From: Notamacropus eugenii
Lineage: Eukaryota > Chordata > Mammalia > Diprotodontia > Macropodidae
Reading direction: 5' to 3'
Length of the DNA: 64,000 nt
Assembly (NCBI RefSeq): GCF_028372415.1
Contig: NC_092875.1
Location: 51,460,771-51,524,770 of the forward strand
The position numbers and the translations under genes were made by a program. Within the stretch, counting starts at the first letter, position 1. Each line of letters starts with the position of its first letter. Below, piece after piece: positions 1 through 12,190 of this stretch. The notes under the pieces are model-generated. The model worked only from the letters and a program-made list of their open reading frames with translations, was not told where the DNA came from and did not search any database.

Positions 1-559
1 TATCTAAATTTCCTTTAGTTTTTACTATGTTCAATAAGCCTTGTGATCATATTATAGTAAATACTTCAAGTGGGAGCTCTATAGTGAAAGGGGAGAAATT
101 TAGGTATCTGTAGTATGAGTCCTCTAGTGGCCAGTGGAGATAATGCAGCATTTTAGGATGAGAATTCTACATCTCCTTGTGATTCTGACAAACTATTGTG
201 ATGGTGGCTCAAGTAGAGTGCCATCTGGTGGCCACATAGACAGCACATTTCCTCGCTAGTGTCTTTCTGTAGACTTCACATGGGCTGCAGGGTAGCCTCA
301 TGATACAAAGAAGAAACCTGAGGGGTCACACAAAGTAATTCCAGGGGGCAGTTATATAAGGGGGACATGCCTTAGAAAAGTCCTCACGTATTTCTTTGTT
401 GATATTGTGAGTTATTTTTGGTTTTCATTTCCTTCTCTAAACTCTCAGCAGCAGCATTCACTCCCATGGCTTCAAATGTCGTCTTTATGCACATAAGTAC
501 ATAACTAGAATACAGTGCCAGTGAATTAGAGGGCACTACCTCCCTCTAGTTCAACACTA
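1..559. other. No gene seen; CTCF-like motifs
   Basis: No open reading frame or recognisable repeat is visible. On the minus strand, 217-234 reads GTGGCCACCAGATGGCAC, which fits the published CTCF core consensus (CCASYAGRKGGC). A weaker relative lies at about 119-133 (core CCACTAGAGGAC, one mismatch). Binding is inferred, not shown. Confidence 0.35.
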
Positions 560-1325
560 TCTAGACAAGAAGAATAAGAGACAGTGTTGGAATCATCCTT
601 GAATCTTTCTTCTCCTTCACTCCTTCATCCAATTAGCTGCCATGTCCTGAAGATTTATCTCTTCAGCATTTCTCAAATCCATTCCCTTCTTACTACTCAC
701 TTTGTCATTATTTTAGTATAGGTCTTTATACCTTCTCAGTTGGACTAGTTTCCCTATCTCTCGTCTTTCTCCTTCATCTTTCCTATAACATTTTTAGTCT
801 TACTATGGAATAAGGCTGGTCATGTTTCTCCCGGGCTCAAAAAACCTTCTGTGGCTCCCTATCAGCTCTAAGATAAGAAACAAAATCTTTAGGCTGGCAC
901 TGAAAGCCCTCTACAAACTGGCTATGACCTATCCTTCCAGTTTTACCTTTCATTAATTTCTGTGACATGCTTGACATACCTGTCAGACTAGAGTACTAAT
1001 GCCTCCCCAACTTGGTACTGTATCTCTTGCCTCATAGGTTGTCCTCCCCATGCTTGAAATGCACTCCTTTCTCTCTTTTGTCTCTCAGTATTCTCAAATT
1101 CCTTTCTTGACTCAGGGGTCATCTCCTCCATGAAGACTTCCTGATGCTACAATTAAAATTGTTTTTTTCTTTCTTCTCAAATTTCCCTAGTATTTTGCCT
1201 AAATCTCTTCTATGACCTCATCAAACTTAAATCTGTACTTTACTTGTAGGCATACATATCATGTATTCCAATAGAATGTAAGCTTCTTGAGAGGAGGAAA
1301 TATGCCATCTTTAAAAAGGAAAAAA
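560..1325 (+). repeat. CR1-clade (L2-type) LINE, 3' portion
   Basis: The sequence follows the familiar L2/L3 3' layout: a block around 'GCCCTCTACAAACTGGCT', then 'TCCATGAAGACTTCCTGA' and 'AGAATGTAAGCTTCTTGAG' near the 3' end. It reads sense on the plus strand and is heavily diverged. The exact subfamily is not assigned. Confidence 0.6.
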
Positions 1326-1339
1326 AAAAACAGGAAAAA

Positions 1340-4300
1340 CATGACTTATTTTATAATGTTATCCATTGTGTTAAATACTTGGATTTATTGGGAATAGTGA
1401 AAAAATGTGAAAAAATTAGTTTTGAGAATGTGAGACATCAGAACGCTGTATAAACACTTGTTTCTACTCAAACTTATTCTAGATTGGAATTTGTAAATAT
1501 CAGTTTTAAATTCTACTTCTGGCTTATTTCTTCTGGTTTTGTTGTAACTGCACTTTGCTCACTTGCAGTTTTATTGATTTTATTTTCTGCTTTCTTCTTA
1601 ATCAAATTAGCTTTAGACTTATTTTATTAGTCTTTTGAAAGCATGCTTATAATTTATTATTTATATATATGCAAAATTATATGTATAAATAATAATTTGT
1701 AATTTCCAAATTTTTTTTGTTTTCCAATTTACCCTCTAATTTTTAGTATCTTCTCTTTTATGTTTATTTTGGGTTTGTTTATTTGTTGGCTTTCTAATTT
1801 CAAAAATGCATATTAATTTTCTTTTTGTTTTGTTAATGCATGTTTGTAGGGATATCATTTTACTCCTGAGAACTACTTCAGCTGTATTCTAGAAATTTTA
1901 GCATGTTGTTTTTATCATAATTATTTTCTTTCACATGCTTATTAATTGTTTTTGTGATTTGTTCTTTGATCTACTCATTATTTAGGACTTCATTGTTAAG
2001 AATACATTTGGGTCTGTGTTTTTATTTGTTGTCCTTGAACCAATGACTTTTTTATTGTGTTTTGGTCTATAAAGGATTGTATTTACTATTTCTGCCATTT
2101 TACCCTCGTTTGCAATATCTCATTGACCTAAAATATCATCAATTTTTGTAAAAGTTCCATGTGGTACTGAGAAATACACGTATTCTTTTGCAGTCTCCTT
2201 TAAAAGATAACACAAGTTTTTTAGCTCTAGTTTCTCTAATAATTTGTTCAGTTTCATATTGTCATCTTTTTTGGTTTTGGTTTTTTTTTGCTTTCTCCAA
2301 AACTGAGTGAGAGACATTGAAGTGTCCTGCCACTACTGTGTTACTGTCTATGTCTTTGTGTATCTCAGTTAATATTTCCTTTATGAATTTGGATGTGAAG
2401 GCACTTGGAGCACATAAATTTATTATTGATATTTGCTTGTCTATGATTCCTTTCTGCATAGTTTCCTTGTTTCTCCTTTTTTATTTTTTGAATATTTGCT
2501 TTTGCTTTGTTAGATAATCTGATGGCAATTCCTGCATTTTTGAATTCACTTAATGCATAGTAAAAATTTTCCCATTCCCTCAATTTTATTTTGTACGTCT
2601 TTGTTTTTTAATGTGTTTTTGAAAGCAACATATTGGAAGGTTTTATATTTTTATCCAATCTGTCACTTTTTCATTTTACTGAATTGTTTAATCCATTCAT
2701 ATTTAAAGTTACAGGTTAGGTTTATATTTTCCTCCATTTATCTCTAATTGGGAGTTTTTTAAAGTTATGATTTTTCCCCTCTTCCTCTGTAAACACAGTA
2801 CTATGTCTCTTTGCTTACTTTATATATTTTTTAAGTGGACTTATTCCCAGGGACTCTCTTTCCCTCATCCCTGAACCCCTTCTTCCATCTTTTGCCCTTT
2901 TCCTTTGAAATTTTGCTTATTAGTTCCCTTTTCTCTCCTGTTTTACCTGGTTATTTAATTCTTTCCCAATTTTTCTTATTCTTTAGTGGGTTAAGTAGGT
3001 TCACTTCTCCTCTCCTCCCCTTTAAATAATTTGCATCAGTTTTTAAAATGTCACTTTTTTTGCACTTGTTTCCAGAGAGAATTTCTCTCTTTCTCTTCTT
3101 TCTCTTTCTCTTTCTGTCTAGTCTACATCCTTATTCTCTTGTTTGTGATCGCTATATACTCATCTAGTATTTCTTGATTCTCTAAATTCCTCATGGAGTC
3201 AATACTTCTGAGGTATCCATTCGGGGTTCTCCCCTCTATTCCGTTTCTGCCGCTGCCTTATAGAACTTGAGCGGTCTTTTCAAGCACCAAAACCTGGCAG
3301 ACAACTTCTAGGACTTCTCTCCCTTTACATAACATCTTTCTTCATTTATGAGAGATTCATCAGTGCAACCCCCTCCCAACATCAAAATAAGGTCTCTCTC
3401 CCTCTTTTTACTCCCCATTTCAATCCTTTCTCCCTCTTCCTCACTCACTCCCCTGTAGGCTCTTCTCTTCTTGGGAGACCACAAGGATTACCCTCTTCTC
3501 ATTGCTAGCCCTTAATTTGACCAGGGCATATTACACATTCCCCTTTATTATACCCCTTCCCTTTCCATTTCCACAAATTCTCCTATTTTGTAAAGTAATC
3601 CCACAAACCCCCCCCAAAATAACCCCATTGACTAACCTGTAGGTGAAGTGTTGGAAAATTCTGTCCACAGTGTCCTAGGCTTGCCTCTCCATCATTACCT
3701 CCACCTTATTTCTGCCTTCATCTCTGTCTCCTTGTGTAAATTTAGAATGAAGTCTCTTGTTCTCTCTGCTGTCACCCTGTTTTTGTTGCTGTCCATGGCT
3801 GATTTATTTATTCCCTCTTCCTGCCTTTCTTCTTGTTGTCTGGGGTGATTAAGAAGCAAATAATTTCTTCAGTTCTGGTTTTCTTTCTAAGAATATTTCA
3901 AATGCCTTTTTATTACTGAATATCCATCTTTTTTCATTTAAGATGAAGCTCAGATTTGCAGGGTAGGTCGCCTTGGACTGTATCTTGTTCTTAACACACT
4001 ATTCTATTCTCTCCTACATTTTCTGGTGGGTGCAGAATAGTTTTGTATTGTTCAAATTTTTTTCCTGTGCATTTAAGTCTTTTTCTTGGTTGTTTGCAGA
4101 ATTTGTTCTTTCTGAATTGAATTGTTAAATTTAACTACTGTATGTCTTGGGAGTTTGCAGCCTTGGTTTTTTTTTTTTTCTGGAGGTGATGTATGCATTC
4201 TTTCAGTTAGTATTTAATTTTCTGTTTTCAGACGTTCTGGACCATTTTCTTATATTATTTCTTGGTTTATAATGTTTAGGTTTTTCTATTTACTTATGTT

Positions 4301-5080
4301 CTTCTTGGAGAGTTATAATTCTTAGGTTGACTCTTCTCATTTGTCTTCAAGATCAATGTTTTGCTTGAATAGAGAACCATATTATCTTAATGTTATTAAT
4401 TTTTGCTTTTTTTCTTCTAGATTGTCCTTTACATCTATGCATTTGTATTTCCAATCAATTTTTCTCTCCTTAGATGAGACTTACCACATCATATTCAAGG
4501 TTTTCTGTTTTACTAACTATCTCTGTTGTACAGTTCATAAATTCTATTCTCATGATTCTCATTTATCTTTTAAAACACTCAGGAACAGTATGTTATGGTA
4601 CCATGTTCCCTTAAATTTCACAGAGTCCTCCATCTCATCAATTGTTGTTATTTTCCTTTATTTTACAGTATTTATTTATAGATGCCTGAGTTCATTGACT
4701 AGATCTGGAGAAGATATTTCCTTCTGCCATTTTCCCTGTTGATTAATCTGCTTATGTTCAATATCTTTGAGATTTTTTTCCTCTTGAGATCTTTGGTAAT
4801 TTAAATTCCCTCCTATTGATCCCTTTCTGACTCCCTCCCCTCTGATTAGCAGTTTCCTCAGGGGCTGGATTTCAAAATGTCTCAGCTTCCTCCCAGACTG
4901 GATAATTCATTGTTTGCCAGCCTAAGTCTCTGCCCCAAGTAACTTTTGCTGAAACAGAACTGGCCCCAGTTGGATGCTGGGCTTTTCCCTTCATATTTAG
5001 TGGAAAGCTATAAAGACACCCTCTTCTCCAATATTATGGTATTCCACTTCCATTATTTCTCTGTTCTCCAGCTTGCCATT
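1340..5080 (-). repeat. Old L1 LINE, 5' portion (ORF1 and ORF2 endonuclease)
   Basis: T-rich plus-strand text is antisense L1. Minus-strand frames at about 2060-2640 contain L1 ORF2 endonuclease signatures in the right order: 'NAGIAIRLSNKAKANIQK', 'ISIINLCAPSAF', 'DSNTVVAGHFNVS' and 'YFSVPHGTFTKIDDILG'. These match human L1 'KKAGVAILVSDK', 'LTILNIYAPN', 'DSHTLIMGDFNT' and 'YTFFSAPHHTYSKIDHI'. The 3.8-4.8 kb part resembles antisense ORF1 and 5' sequence. The frames are interrupted many times, and the reverse transcriptase and 3' end are missing, so this is an old truncated copy. Boundaries are approximate. Confidence 0.65.
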
Positions 5081-6365
5081 TCAGAGCACTGTGATGCTGG
5101 TGCTATTGAAAGTTAAGGTGATTTCTGTCCTTTGGAGTTTAGAAATTCAAAGCTCTGGTGGTGGTGGAGGTGGTAGGGTGATAGGGCTGTGGGGTTGACT
5201 TCTATTTCAAGCCCAGATATGTGTCCTACTCCTTTCCCTCTGTTTCTCTGCCCTCCTGAGGAGATCTTTTCCAGCATAGAATGCTGCCAAGGCTTCAGCA
5301 AATTTCTGCAATTTGGAACTTGGATCTCCATGTCAATGGAAATAGGAAGGAGAAACTGAAGTGTGAGGTAGTGTGTTGTTGCAAGTGTGTGGATTAGCTT
5401 GGCTAGTACAGCTTTGCTGACAGTAGATGGCAGGCGGTTGGGAAGGTGAGTGACCTCAAATTATGTATTAACTCGTGGTGTTTTTAATTTGGGGAGGGTG
5501 CCCTGGTGTCATGGAGACAGCTGAAATTGCTCTATCTTTGGCATGTAATATTTGTTTTGAAAAAAGTTTGAGAGGTCATGAGTATTAAAAAAAAATCTAG
5601 TTCCCCATTTTATTGATCACATGACTCAGAAGTCCTAAAACTGTCAGATAAAAGAAGACCGTTATTTAAATTTAAATTGTGATGTCCATTAACATTACAT
5701 ATGGTCAAACCTTAAGGCAAATACTTAACAAATGTTAATACTGCACCAAACAAAAGGATCCAAGATTGTTGATCCTAAAATCTCTCTAGAGTACATGTGA
5801 CTCATTCTAATCTTTAAGATGTGCCTTTTTGACATAATTGTTGGAGGCAATATTAGCATTCCTGTACTACAGAGATGCCAAAAATGTTGTTTTTGTTCAT
5901 TTCCTGCTTTGAGATAGCTTCCTTCAGGGGCCATCGTGATGAGACAGTTTGTAAGTTCTCAGATCCCACTGAACTTTTCCAGATCTGTCCTAAAATCTCA
6001 TTCAAGGTCATAGTAGATTCAAGGAAACATGAAATCACAGACAGGAATGTATTTCTTTTTCTATGTTTAAAGTTTTATGTTACATACATGTATACAAATA
6101 AGCACATAGATATTCTTATATACCTTAATCATTCACTGAAGTCTTAGTTTGCAGTGTTGGCATAGAGGTGACCTTTGGTTCTTGAAGGCAGACTTTTTAT
6201 CAAGCTAGAAAGACTTAAAAGTATGGATACCTGTATGCCTCTTATCAAAAAACTAGTGTAGATAGGTTTAAAGTGGTTTATCACTAGCCATCAAGTGATA
6301 AATTTGGGGGACACACAGAAACTTATGAAGATTGTCTACTGTGGTTGTAATCTGTGTCAAGTCGA
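5081..6365. other. No gene or clear repeat seen
   Basis: AT-rich unique-looking sequence. The frames here are short and have no recognisable domain, splice context or codon bias. Confidence 0.4.
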
Positions 6366-6735
6366 CAAGTCAATAACCATTTATTAAGGACTTACTATGT
6401 GTTAGGCATTATCCCAAGTACTTTTCTTGTTGAGTCATTTCAGTCGTGTCTGACTCTTTGTGACCCCCTTTGGGGTTTTCTTAGCAAAGATACAAGAATG
6501 GTTTGTCATGTCCTTCTCCAACTCCAAATGAGGCAAACAAGGTTAAATGACTTGCCCAGGGTCACACAACTAGTAAGTGTTTAAGATCAGATTGGAATTC
6601 AGGTACTATGCACTAAGTATGCCTCCTCTCCCCCCTAAAAAGGCAAAAAGATAGTCTTTGCTTTCAAGGCGTCCAGAATCTATTGGAGAAGATAGCAACT
6701 ATTTATTAACAAGATGAAGACAGGAAAAATTGGAG
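6366..6735 (-). repeat. CR1-clade LINE 3' end, split by a SINE
   Basis: The antisense 3'-end text 'CCATTTATTAAGGACTTACT' and the following 'AAAAAGGCAAAAAGATAGTC' belong to one LINE 3' end seen repeatedly in this window. They are separated here by the SINE at 6427-6610, a nested insertion that makes the SINE younger. Confidence 0.5.
6427..6610 (-). repeat. Marsupial tRNA-type SINE, antisense
   Basis: Contains 'TCATTTCAGTCGTGTCTGAC', 'TTGGGGTTTTCTTAGCAAAG' and 'ACTTGCCCAGGGTCACACAA'. These are the reversed tail and body of the same SINE family that occurs sense at 39485, 41765 and 53310. Confidence 0.7.
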
Positions 6736-6739
6736 ACAG

Positions 6740-7599
6740 TCAATGGAAGGAAGGCACTAACATTAAGGGGATCAATAAAGTATTCTTGTAAGGGTAGAAT
6801 TTTTGTTGATGAAGGGAGTAGTCATCCATTGAAATCAGAGTTCCTAGAAACAGCAAAGTAAGTTTCCAGCCAACACATACATCAACATGGAAATCCCCTA
6901 AATTCATTATCAAGATCTTGTTTTGATCAATATGATGGGCTTCTGTTATATAAAAAAACTTTCTTTTCAAAAAAAATTAGAAAAAGAAAGAGGAGATTAA
7001 ATTTGTCATAGATCTTGCATTTTTAAAGTGACTTTATGATTGCAGACAGCTTAAGGATCCTATTAACTTTTGCCACGATGATAAATTCATAGTTGCATAG
7101 TTTTTATAATTTTAAAACTTAAACATTAATTTTCAGATAATAATAAATTATATATCTGATGATTTGCTTGTTATTTCTATGTCTATAAATATTTAGATAA
7201 TAATAAATGATAAGTTCAAAGTCTTTATAATGTACCAAGACAAGATAAAACCTACTTCAGCTGTTTTTGAAATAATGAAAATTTAGAAAACTTATTTCTG
7301 GGGATTTTTTATATTTATATATACATACATGTGTATATATATTACATATATACACACACACACACACACAACAAATTTGCTTCTAAAAAGTTAGAGGAAG
7401 TGTTTTTTTTCTTTTTGAGACTAGGTTAGAAGTGCAGCAGACAATCGCTGCTGTTTGACATGGAATCTCTAATTTGATTCATTTCTGATCTGAGCTGGCT
7501 GACCCCTCTTTAAGCAGTCAGGTAGATACATCCCTAAAGACTTCTTTCTTCTTTTGATTTTGATTGCTTCAAGGCTCGCAAAAAAGACTGCCTTGAGAC
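6740..7599. other. AT-rich intergenic sequence with TA/CA microsatellite
   Basis: No gene seen. A short TATA/CACA microsatellite lies at about 7310-7370. Confidence 0.5.
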
Positions 7600-7830
7600 T
7601 ATGCCATTTATTACTGTTATTAATAACATTTGTGTGGTGCTTTAAGGATCGGCAATCTCAGGTGAGTCTCACAAAAACCCTGTGAGGTAGATTCTATTGT
7701 TATCTCCATTTTGCTGATGAGGAAACTGAGGCAGATGATGATTAAGTGACTTGCTCAAGGTCACACACCAAGTAAGATCTTCCCTACTCCAGGTCCATTA
7801 TTCTATCTACTACATCACCTAGCTACCTTT
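7600..7830 (-). repeat. CORE-SINE (MIR-like), antisense
   Basis: Antisense CORE-SINE text: 'CTCACAAAAACCCTGTGAGG', 'GATGAGGAAACTGAGGCAGA', 'TTGCTCAAGGTCACAC' and a terminal 'CACCTAGCTACC'. Confidence 0.7.
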
Positions 7831-7839
7831 GTATCAACA

Positions 7840-8401
7840 AATAATAATGTTGATAAGGCTAACAATACTGACTTGCTGAAATGGACCCATGATCTCACCA
7901 ATATGAAAGTTCCCTTTGATGATGCGGATTGGAACCCATCCAAGGGTTGACTATCCTGTGCACTTCTTGCCCATTTTCTCTCATGAGTTTTCCACTGGGG
8001 GTCCATCCAACTTGCTCCTCTTGATACCCAAGGGTGACATGGAACACTCTGTCTAGCTCTTTACTTGTCATCTTTCCTCTTGGCATGTGACCAGTCCATC
8101 TTCTCTTTATACCCTAAATTTTCCTGATGATATGTCTTTTATTTTCATTCTTCTTTGAAGTCTTTCATTGGTTATATGTTTCAGCCTGCTCACATACACT
8201 GTACACTCTCCATTGTCCTCCATATCACAATTTTTTATACTTCCGAGACTGTTGTATTTCATATCTCTCCACCATACTGTAACATGGTAGGATGTTGGCC
8301 TTTGTTTCCATGAGAAGTTTAGGGTCATTAAAACGAGTTTTTACAATTTTCCAAAGGCAACTCATCTTAAACAGCAAATGGAGTGATTTAGAAAAACTTG
8401 T
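7840..8401 (-). repeat. RTE-like LINE C-terminal remnant
   Basis: Minus-strand frames carry 'RLKHITNERLQRR', 'GHMPRGKMTSKELDRV' and 'GWTPSGKLMRENGQEVHRI'. The order resembles the post-RT C-terminus of RTE-like LINEs (a 'T.EL..R' block, then 'GHV.RM', then 'RP.GRP..RW'). It is frameshifted and old. Another LINE clade with a similar tail is possible. The VAMP4 processed copy inserted at its right edge. Confidence 0.4.
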
Positions 8402-8414
8402 GAGCAACATTCTT
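8402..8414. repeat. Target-site duplication, left copy (VAMP4 retrocopy)
   Basis: GAGCAACATTCTT, identical to 10092-10104. It directly precedes the poly(T) that is the minus-strand poly(A) tail. Confidence 0.85.
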
Positions 8415-10091
8415 TTTTTTTTTTGTCTTTCATTATTTATTAAGTGAAAATAGGTCAAGAAAAATGTCCAACTTTGAATGTTAGCCAGCATGTAACTTTT
8501 CAGATACAGATGATCCATCTGTGGATTACTCAGGCTCCCAAGAGCTTCTCCTAGGTCTTGCTGCTTACTTTTTGGCCATCTCATGGCACATTAGCACATC
8601 TCTCAAAGGAGAGATGGTGAGTAGGCAATGGCAGTCAAAGTCATAGCAACTGAGTTTTGTTACTTGTTAGCAGCTCTGCAAGGAGGGTTTGTTGAGGGTA
8701 AATACTGGAACAAATTGAGCATCTATGGATTTCCTTTACTCATCATCTCTTAATTTCTCTCCAATTATTACTGGAGTGAAATGAAAACTTTTTTATTACA
8801 ATGTGCCCACATGTAGGAGTCATTATTCCCAAACACTCCACGGATGCTCTCCTTTCCTTCAATCTCATTTCCTGCCTTAATTGTGCCAGACTGTGCTTTA
8901 AAATTGATCAGAATACACTACCATAGCCCCAAAGTAAAAACAAAAAGTTGTCACAAATTCTACATACAAACAAAATAGGTTTACTGGAATGTCTTTAGTC
9001 ACAGCTGAAAGTAGCAGTATTGAAAACATTAGTTTCTCCATAAATATATGGAAACCATTTCCAAAATCTAATTTTTTACATGAGAAAAATTATACACTTC
9101 GTAATCATTAACTAAATGGTTTCCATCCCCTATTATATAATGTTTCATCTCTTACCTCTCACCCTATCCCTGAACTTGATGCAATAAATCTCCACCTCTC
9201 TAGTTTACAGTAGGAAATTGTGTTGAATTATAAATATCATCGTCAATGTTTAACTCTATATACAAATGATGTATTGGCAAGTATCTAGTTTCAAATTAGG
9301 TTCCTATAACATGGCAAAGTAGATGTTTCTGTTTTAAAATAAATTAATGAGAGCATTTTTTTGTGAAGGGGAGGAAGTTAATCAGGAACTTGTCAATGTT
9401 CCAATTTGAACTGGACACTTGCCTTTTCACTTCTTGAGAAAAAACACTTTTGAAAGTCATATACATATTTCATTAAATTATGCAGCAATCGTCTTTTTTT
9501 TAAATTGTCCCAGATCTGTTTTACTGAAGATCTCTGGTCATCAAATCAAGTCCGGTATTTCAGGACAATAGGAATGATAATCACCAGCAAGAGGATGAGA
9601 GCAACCAGAGCCACGATGGTCTTCATTTTGCATCCACGCCACCACATTTGTCTTCGAAGCTGTTTAGATCTGTTGCTAAAAGCTGTTGCATTATCTGATA
9701 AGCTTTCTGATTTGTCTTGCAGCTCATCCAGTCTCTCTCCTCTTTCAATCACTTTTGTAATATTCTCTTGCATGACATCAATTACTTCATCCACCTGATT
9801 TTGTACATGCCTAATTTTGTCATTCCAAGGTCCAAATTTTGGTCCAGATGAGCCCCTTAGGAAAAAATCCTCTTCTTCATCTGAATCTTCTTCCAAAAGG
9901 TTTCTCCTTTCACTTTTCACAGAACCAGTGACATCATCATCATCATCATCATCGCTTGAATTTAGGAGGCATCTTTATTACTCAAAAAGTTGTTTTCCTT
10001 TTCCCACCTTTAAGAGGCAGATATCCACCACCTGGGTGTCCGCTGGGAGGCTCCTGGTCGCCCCTGGGAGCCAGGCCAGGCTGGGCGGAGG
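8415..10091 (-). pseudogene. VAMP4: Processed retrocopy of VAMP4 (v-SNARE), near full length
   Basis: The minus-strand frame 9546-9920 encodes 124 residues closely matching VAMP4 from the N-terminal acidic segment to the C-terminus. It has the R-SNARE heptads ('QNQVDEVIDVMQENITKVIE', with the central layer Arg in 'ERGERLDELQDK'), the 'WWRGCK' juxtamembrane block and a C-terminal membrane anchor. VAMP4 is a trans-Golgi/endosome v-SNARE. The copy has no introns. A poly(A) tract (8411-8424 on the minus strand) follows an AATAAA, and a GC-rich 5' UTR lies at about 10020-10090. Perfect 13-bp duplications flank it, so it is an L1-mediated processed copy. The initiating ATG (about 9971-9973) is out of frame with the rest. 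Relative to the parent, about 8 nt are missing after the 'KFKR' codons, beside a run of seven GAT codons. The membrane segment also carries a Pro ('IIIPIV'). Except near the start the frame is open, so the copy is fairly young or was preserved by chance. Confidence 0.92.
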
Positions 10092-10104
10092 GAGCAACAT
10101 TCTT
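10092..10104. repeat. Target-site duplication, right copy (VAMP4 retrocopy)
   Basis: GAGCAACATTCTT, identical to 8402-8414. The bases after it (TTAAT...) give a minus-strand TT/AAGA cleavage context, as expected for L1 endonuclease. Confidence 0.85.
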
Positions 10105-10992
10105 AATACATGTCACCATACCAAATATTCATCATCTTCAAACTACTTAGGATGAAAACCTTTGAAAATACAGAAACCTTGTAGAGGAGTTCAGAATCCT
10201 GTGGGAACAAAATAATTTCTTTGGATCTCAGTTTCCTCACTTGTAAAATGAAGGTGAGGGTTGAACCAGATGATCTCCTATCATCCCATGTGCAAGTGGA
10301 GTTGAGCTGAGGATGCTTTTGGTGAACTTACAGACAATGAAATTATATTCTAATACTTTTATTAAGCTACAAAAAAATAATCACTTTATCCCTCTCTGCA
10401 ATAGTTTATAGAATATTAAATAGAAAAGAATACTAGTACATTGGTAGCTTGTCTGAAGACTTTCTCTCTGATCCAATAAAAAAGGCATACAATGATGATA
10501 ATAGTAGACATGGGATGTAAACAGCTGGGCTCAAGACAGGGAATGCTCTGCCTCTGACACATTCTTCCTGGTATACAGTAGGGATTTAAAAAGTACTAAT
10601 CAGCTATAGAACAGGTGCTGATTTTCATGAGCAGAAGGAGTTTTCTCAAGGAGAGTTCACTCCACCCACCAATGAAAGCACAAATCTGTCCAAAAAAGTC
10701 ATCTTGTCAGCTGGACAAACATTTATTAAACTCGGCCTGTTTACCAGGTGTTGTGCTGGGTGCTGGGGTTATAAAGATAAAAATGATCGTCCCTGCTCCC
10801 AAGGAGTTTACATACTACTAACTAGGGGATGGATACACACACAGGTTATTATGGAAGTTACTAATAATAGTAGTTGACATGTATGCATATACGTAATACA
10901 CACTTAAATGTGTGTCAAATTCTGTCGCTGCTTCTTGTTTTACCTTCCATATTATTAAACTTCCCTGGGTCTCAGTTTCTTCATTTGTAAAA
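10105..10992. repeat. SINE and LINE fragments
   Basis: About 10215-10290 is a sense CORE-SINE tail ('CTCAGTTTCCTCACTTGTAA'). About 10715-10850 is an antisense CR1-clade 3' end ('ACATTTATTAAACTCGGCCT' to 'CTCCCAAGGAGTTTACAT'). About 10955-10992 is a SINE tail running into the GT array. No gene is seen. Confidence 0.5.
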
Positions 10993-12190
10993 TGTGTGAG
11001 TGTGTGTGTGGTATGTGAGTGTGTGAGTGTGTGTTGTGTGTGTTGTGTAGTGTGTGTGAATGTGTTTTGTGTGTGTTGTGTGTTGTGTGTATGTGTGTTG
11101 TGTATGTTTTTGTGTGTGTTGTGTGAATGTTTTGTGTGTGTTGTGTAGTGTGTGTGTTGTGTGAATGTGTTTTGTGTATGTGTTGTGTGTTGTGTATGTT
11201 TTTGTGTGTGTTGTGTGAATGTGTTTTGTGTATGTGTTGTGAGTGTGTTGTGTGTTTTGTGTGTTGCGTGAGTGTGTGTTGTGAGTGTGTATGTGTTGTG
11301 TGTTTTGTGTGTGTATGTTGTGAGTGTGTGTTGTGAGTGTGTGTTGTGTGTTTTTTTGTGTGTTGTGTGAATGTGTTTTGTGTGTGTATTGTATGTGTGT
11401 ATGTTGTGAGTGTGTGTTGTGTGTGTGTATGTGTGTTGTGTATTGTGTGTGGTGAGTGTGTTGTGTGTTGTAAGTTTGTGTGTGTTGTGTATGTTTTTTG
11501 TGTGTTGTGTGAATGTGTTTTGTGTGTGTATTGTATGTGTGTATGTTGTGAGTGTGTGTTGTGAGTGTGTATGTGCGTTGTGTATGTTTTTTGTGTGTGT
11601 TGTGTGTTGTGAGTGTGTATGTGTGTTGTGTATTGTGTGTGGTGAGTGTGTTGCGTGTTGTAAGTTTGTGTGTATGTTTTTGTGTGTTGTGTGAATGTGT
11701 GTTGTGTGTGTTGTGAGTGTGTGTTGTGTGTGTTTTTTTGTGTGTTGTGTGAATGTGTTTTGTGTGTGTATTGTATGTGTGTATGTTGTGAGTGTGTGTT
11801 GTGAGTGTGTATGTGCGTTGTGTATGTTTTTTTTGTGTGTTGTGTATTGTATGTGTGTGTGTTGTGAGTGTGTGTTGTGTGTTTTTTTGTGTGTTGTGTG
11901 AATGTGTTTTGTGTGTGTATTGTATGTGTGTTGTGAGTGTGTGTTGTGTGTTTTTTTGTGTGTTGTGTGAATGTGTTTTGTGTGTGTATTGTATGTGTGT
12001 GTGTTGTGAGTGTGTGTTGTGTTTTTTTGTGTGTTGTGTGAATGTGTTTTGTGTGTGTATTGTATGTGTGTGTTGTGAGTGTGTATGTGTGTTGTGTATT
12101 GTGTGTGGTGAGTGTGTTGCGTGTTGTAAGTTTGTGTGTATGTTTTTGTGTGTTGTGTGAATGTGTGTTGTGTGTGTTGTGTGTGTGTAG
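10993..12190. repeat. 1.2-kb GT-rich variable array with higher-order repeats
   Basis: Almost pure G/T plus a few A, built from TGTGTTG, TGTGAATG, TGTATG and TTTTTTTG variants. Long segments recur almost unchanged, for example about 11499-11590 and 11737-11830, and about 11621-11720 and 12087-12185. The array has therefore grown by block duplication as well as slippage. The long minus-strand frames over it (His/Thr/Asn only) are composition artefacts. Confidence 0.95.
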
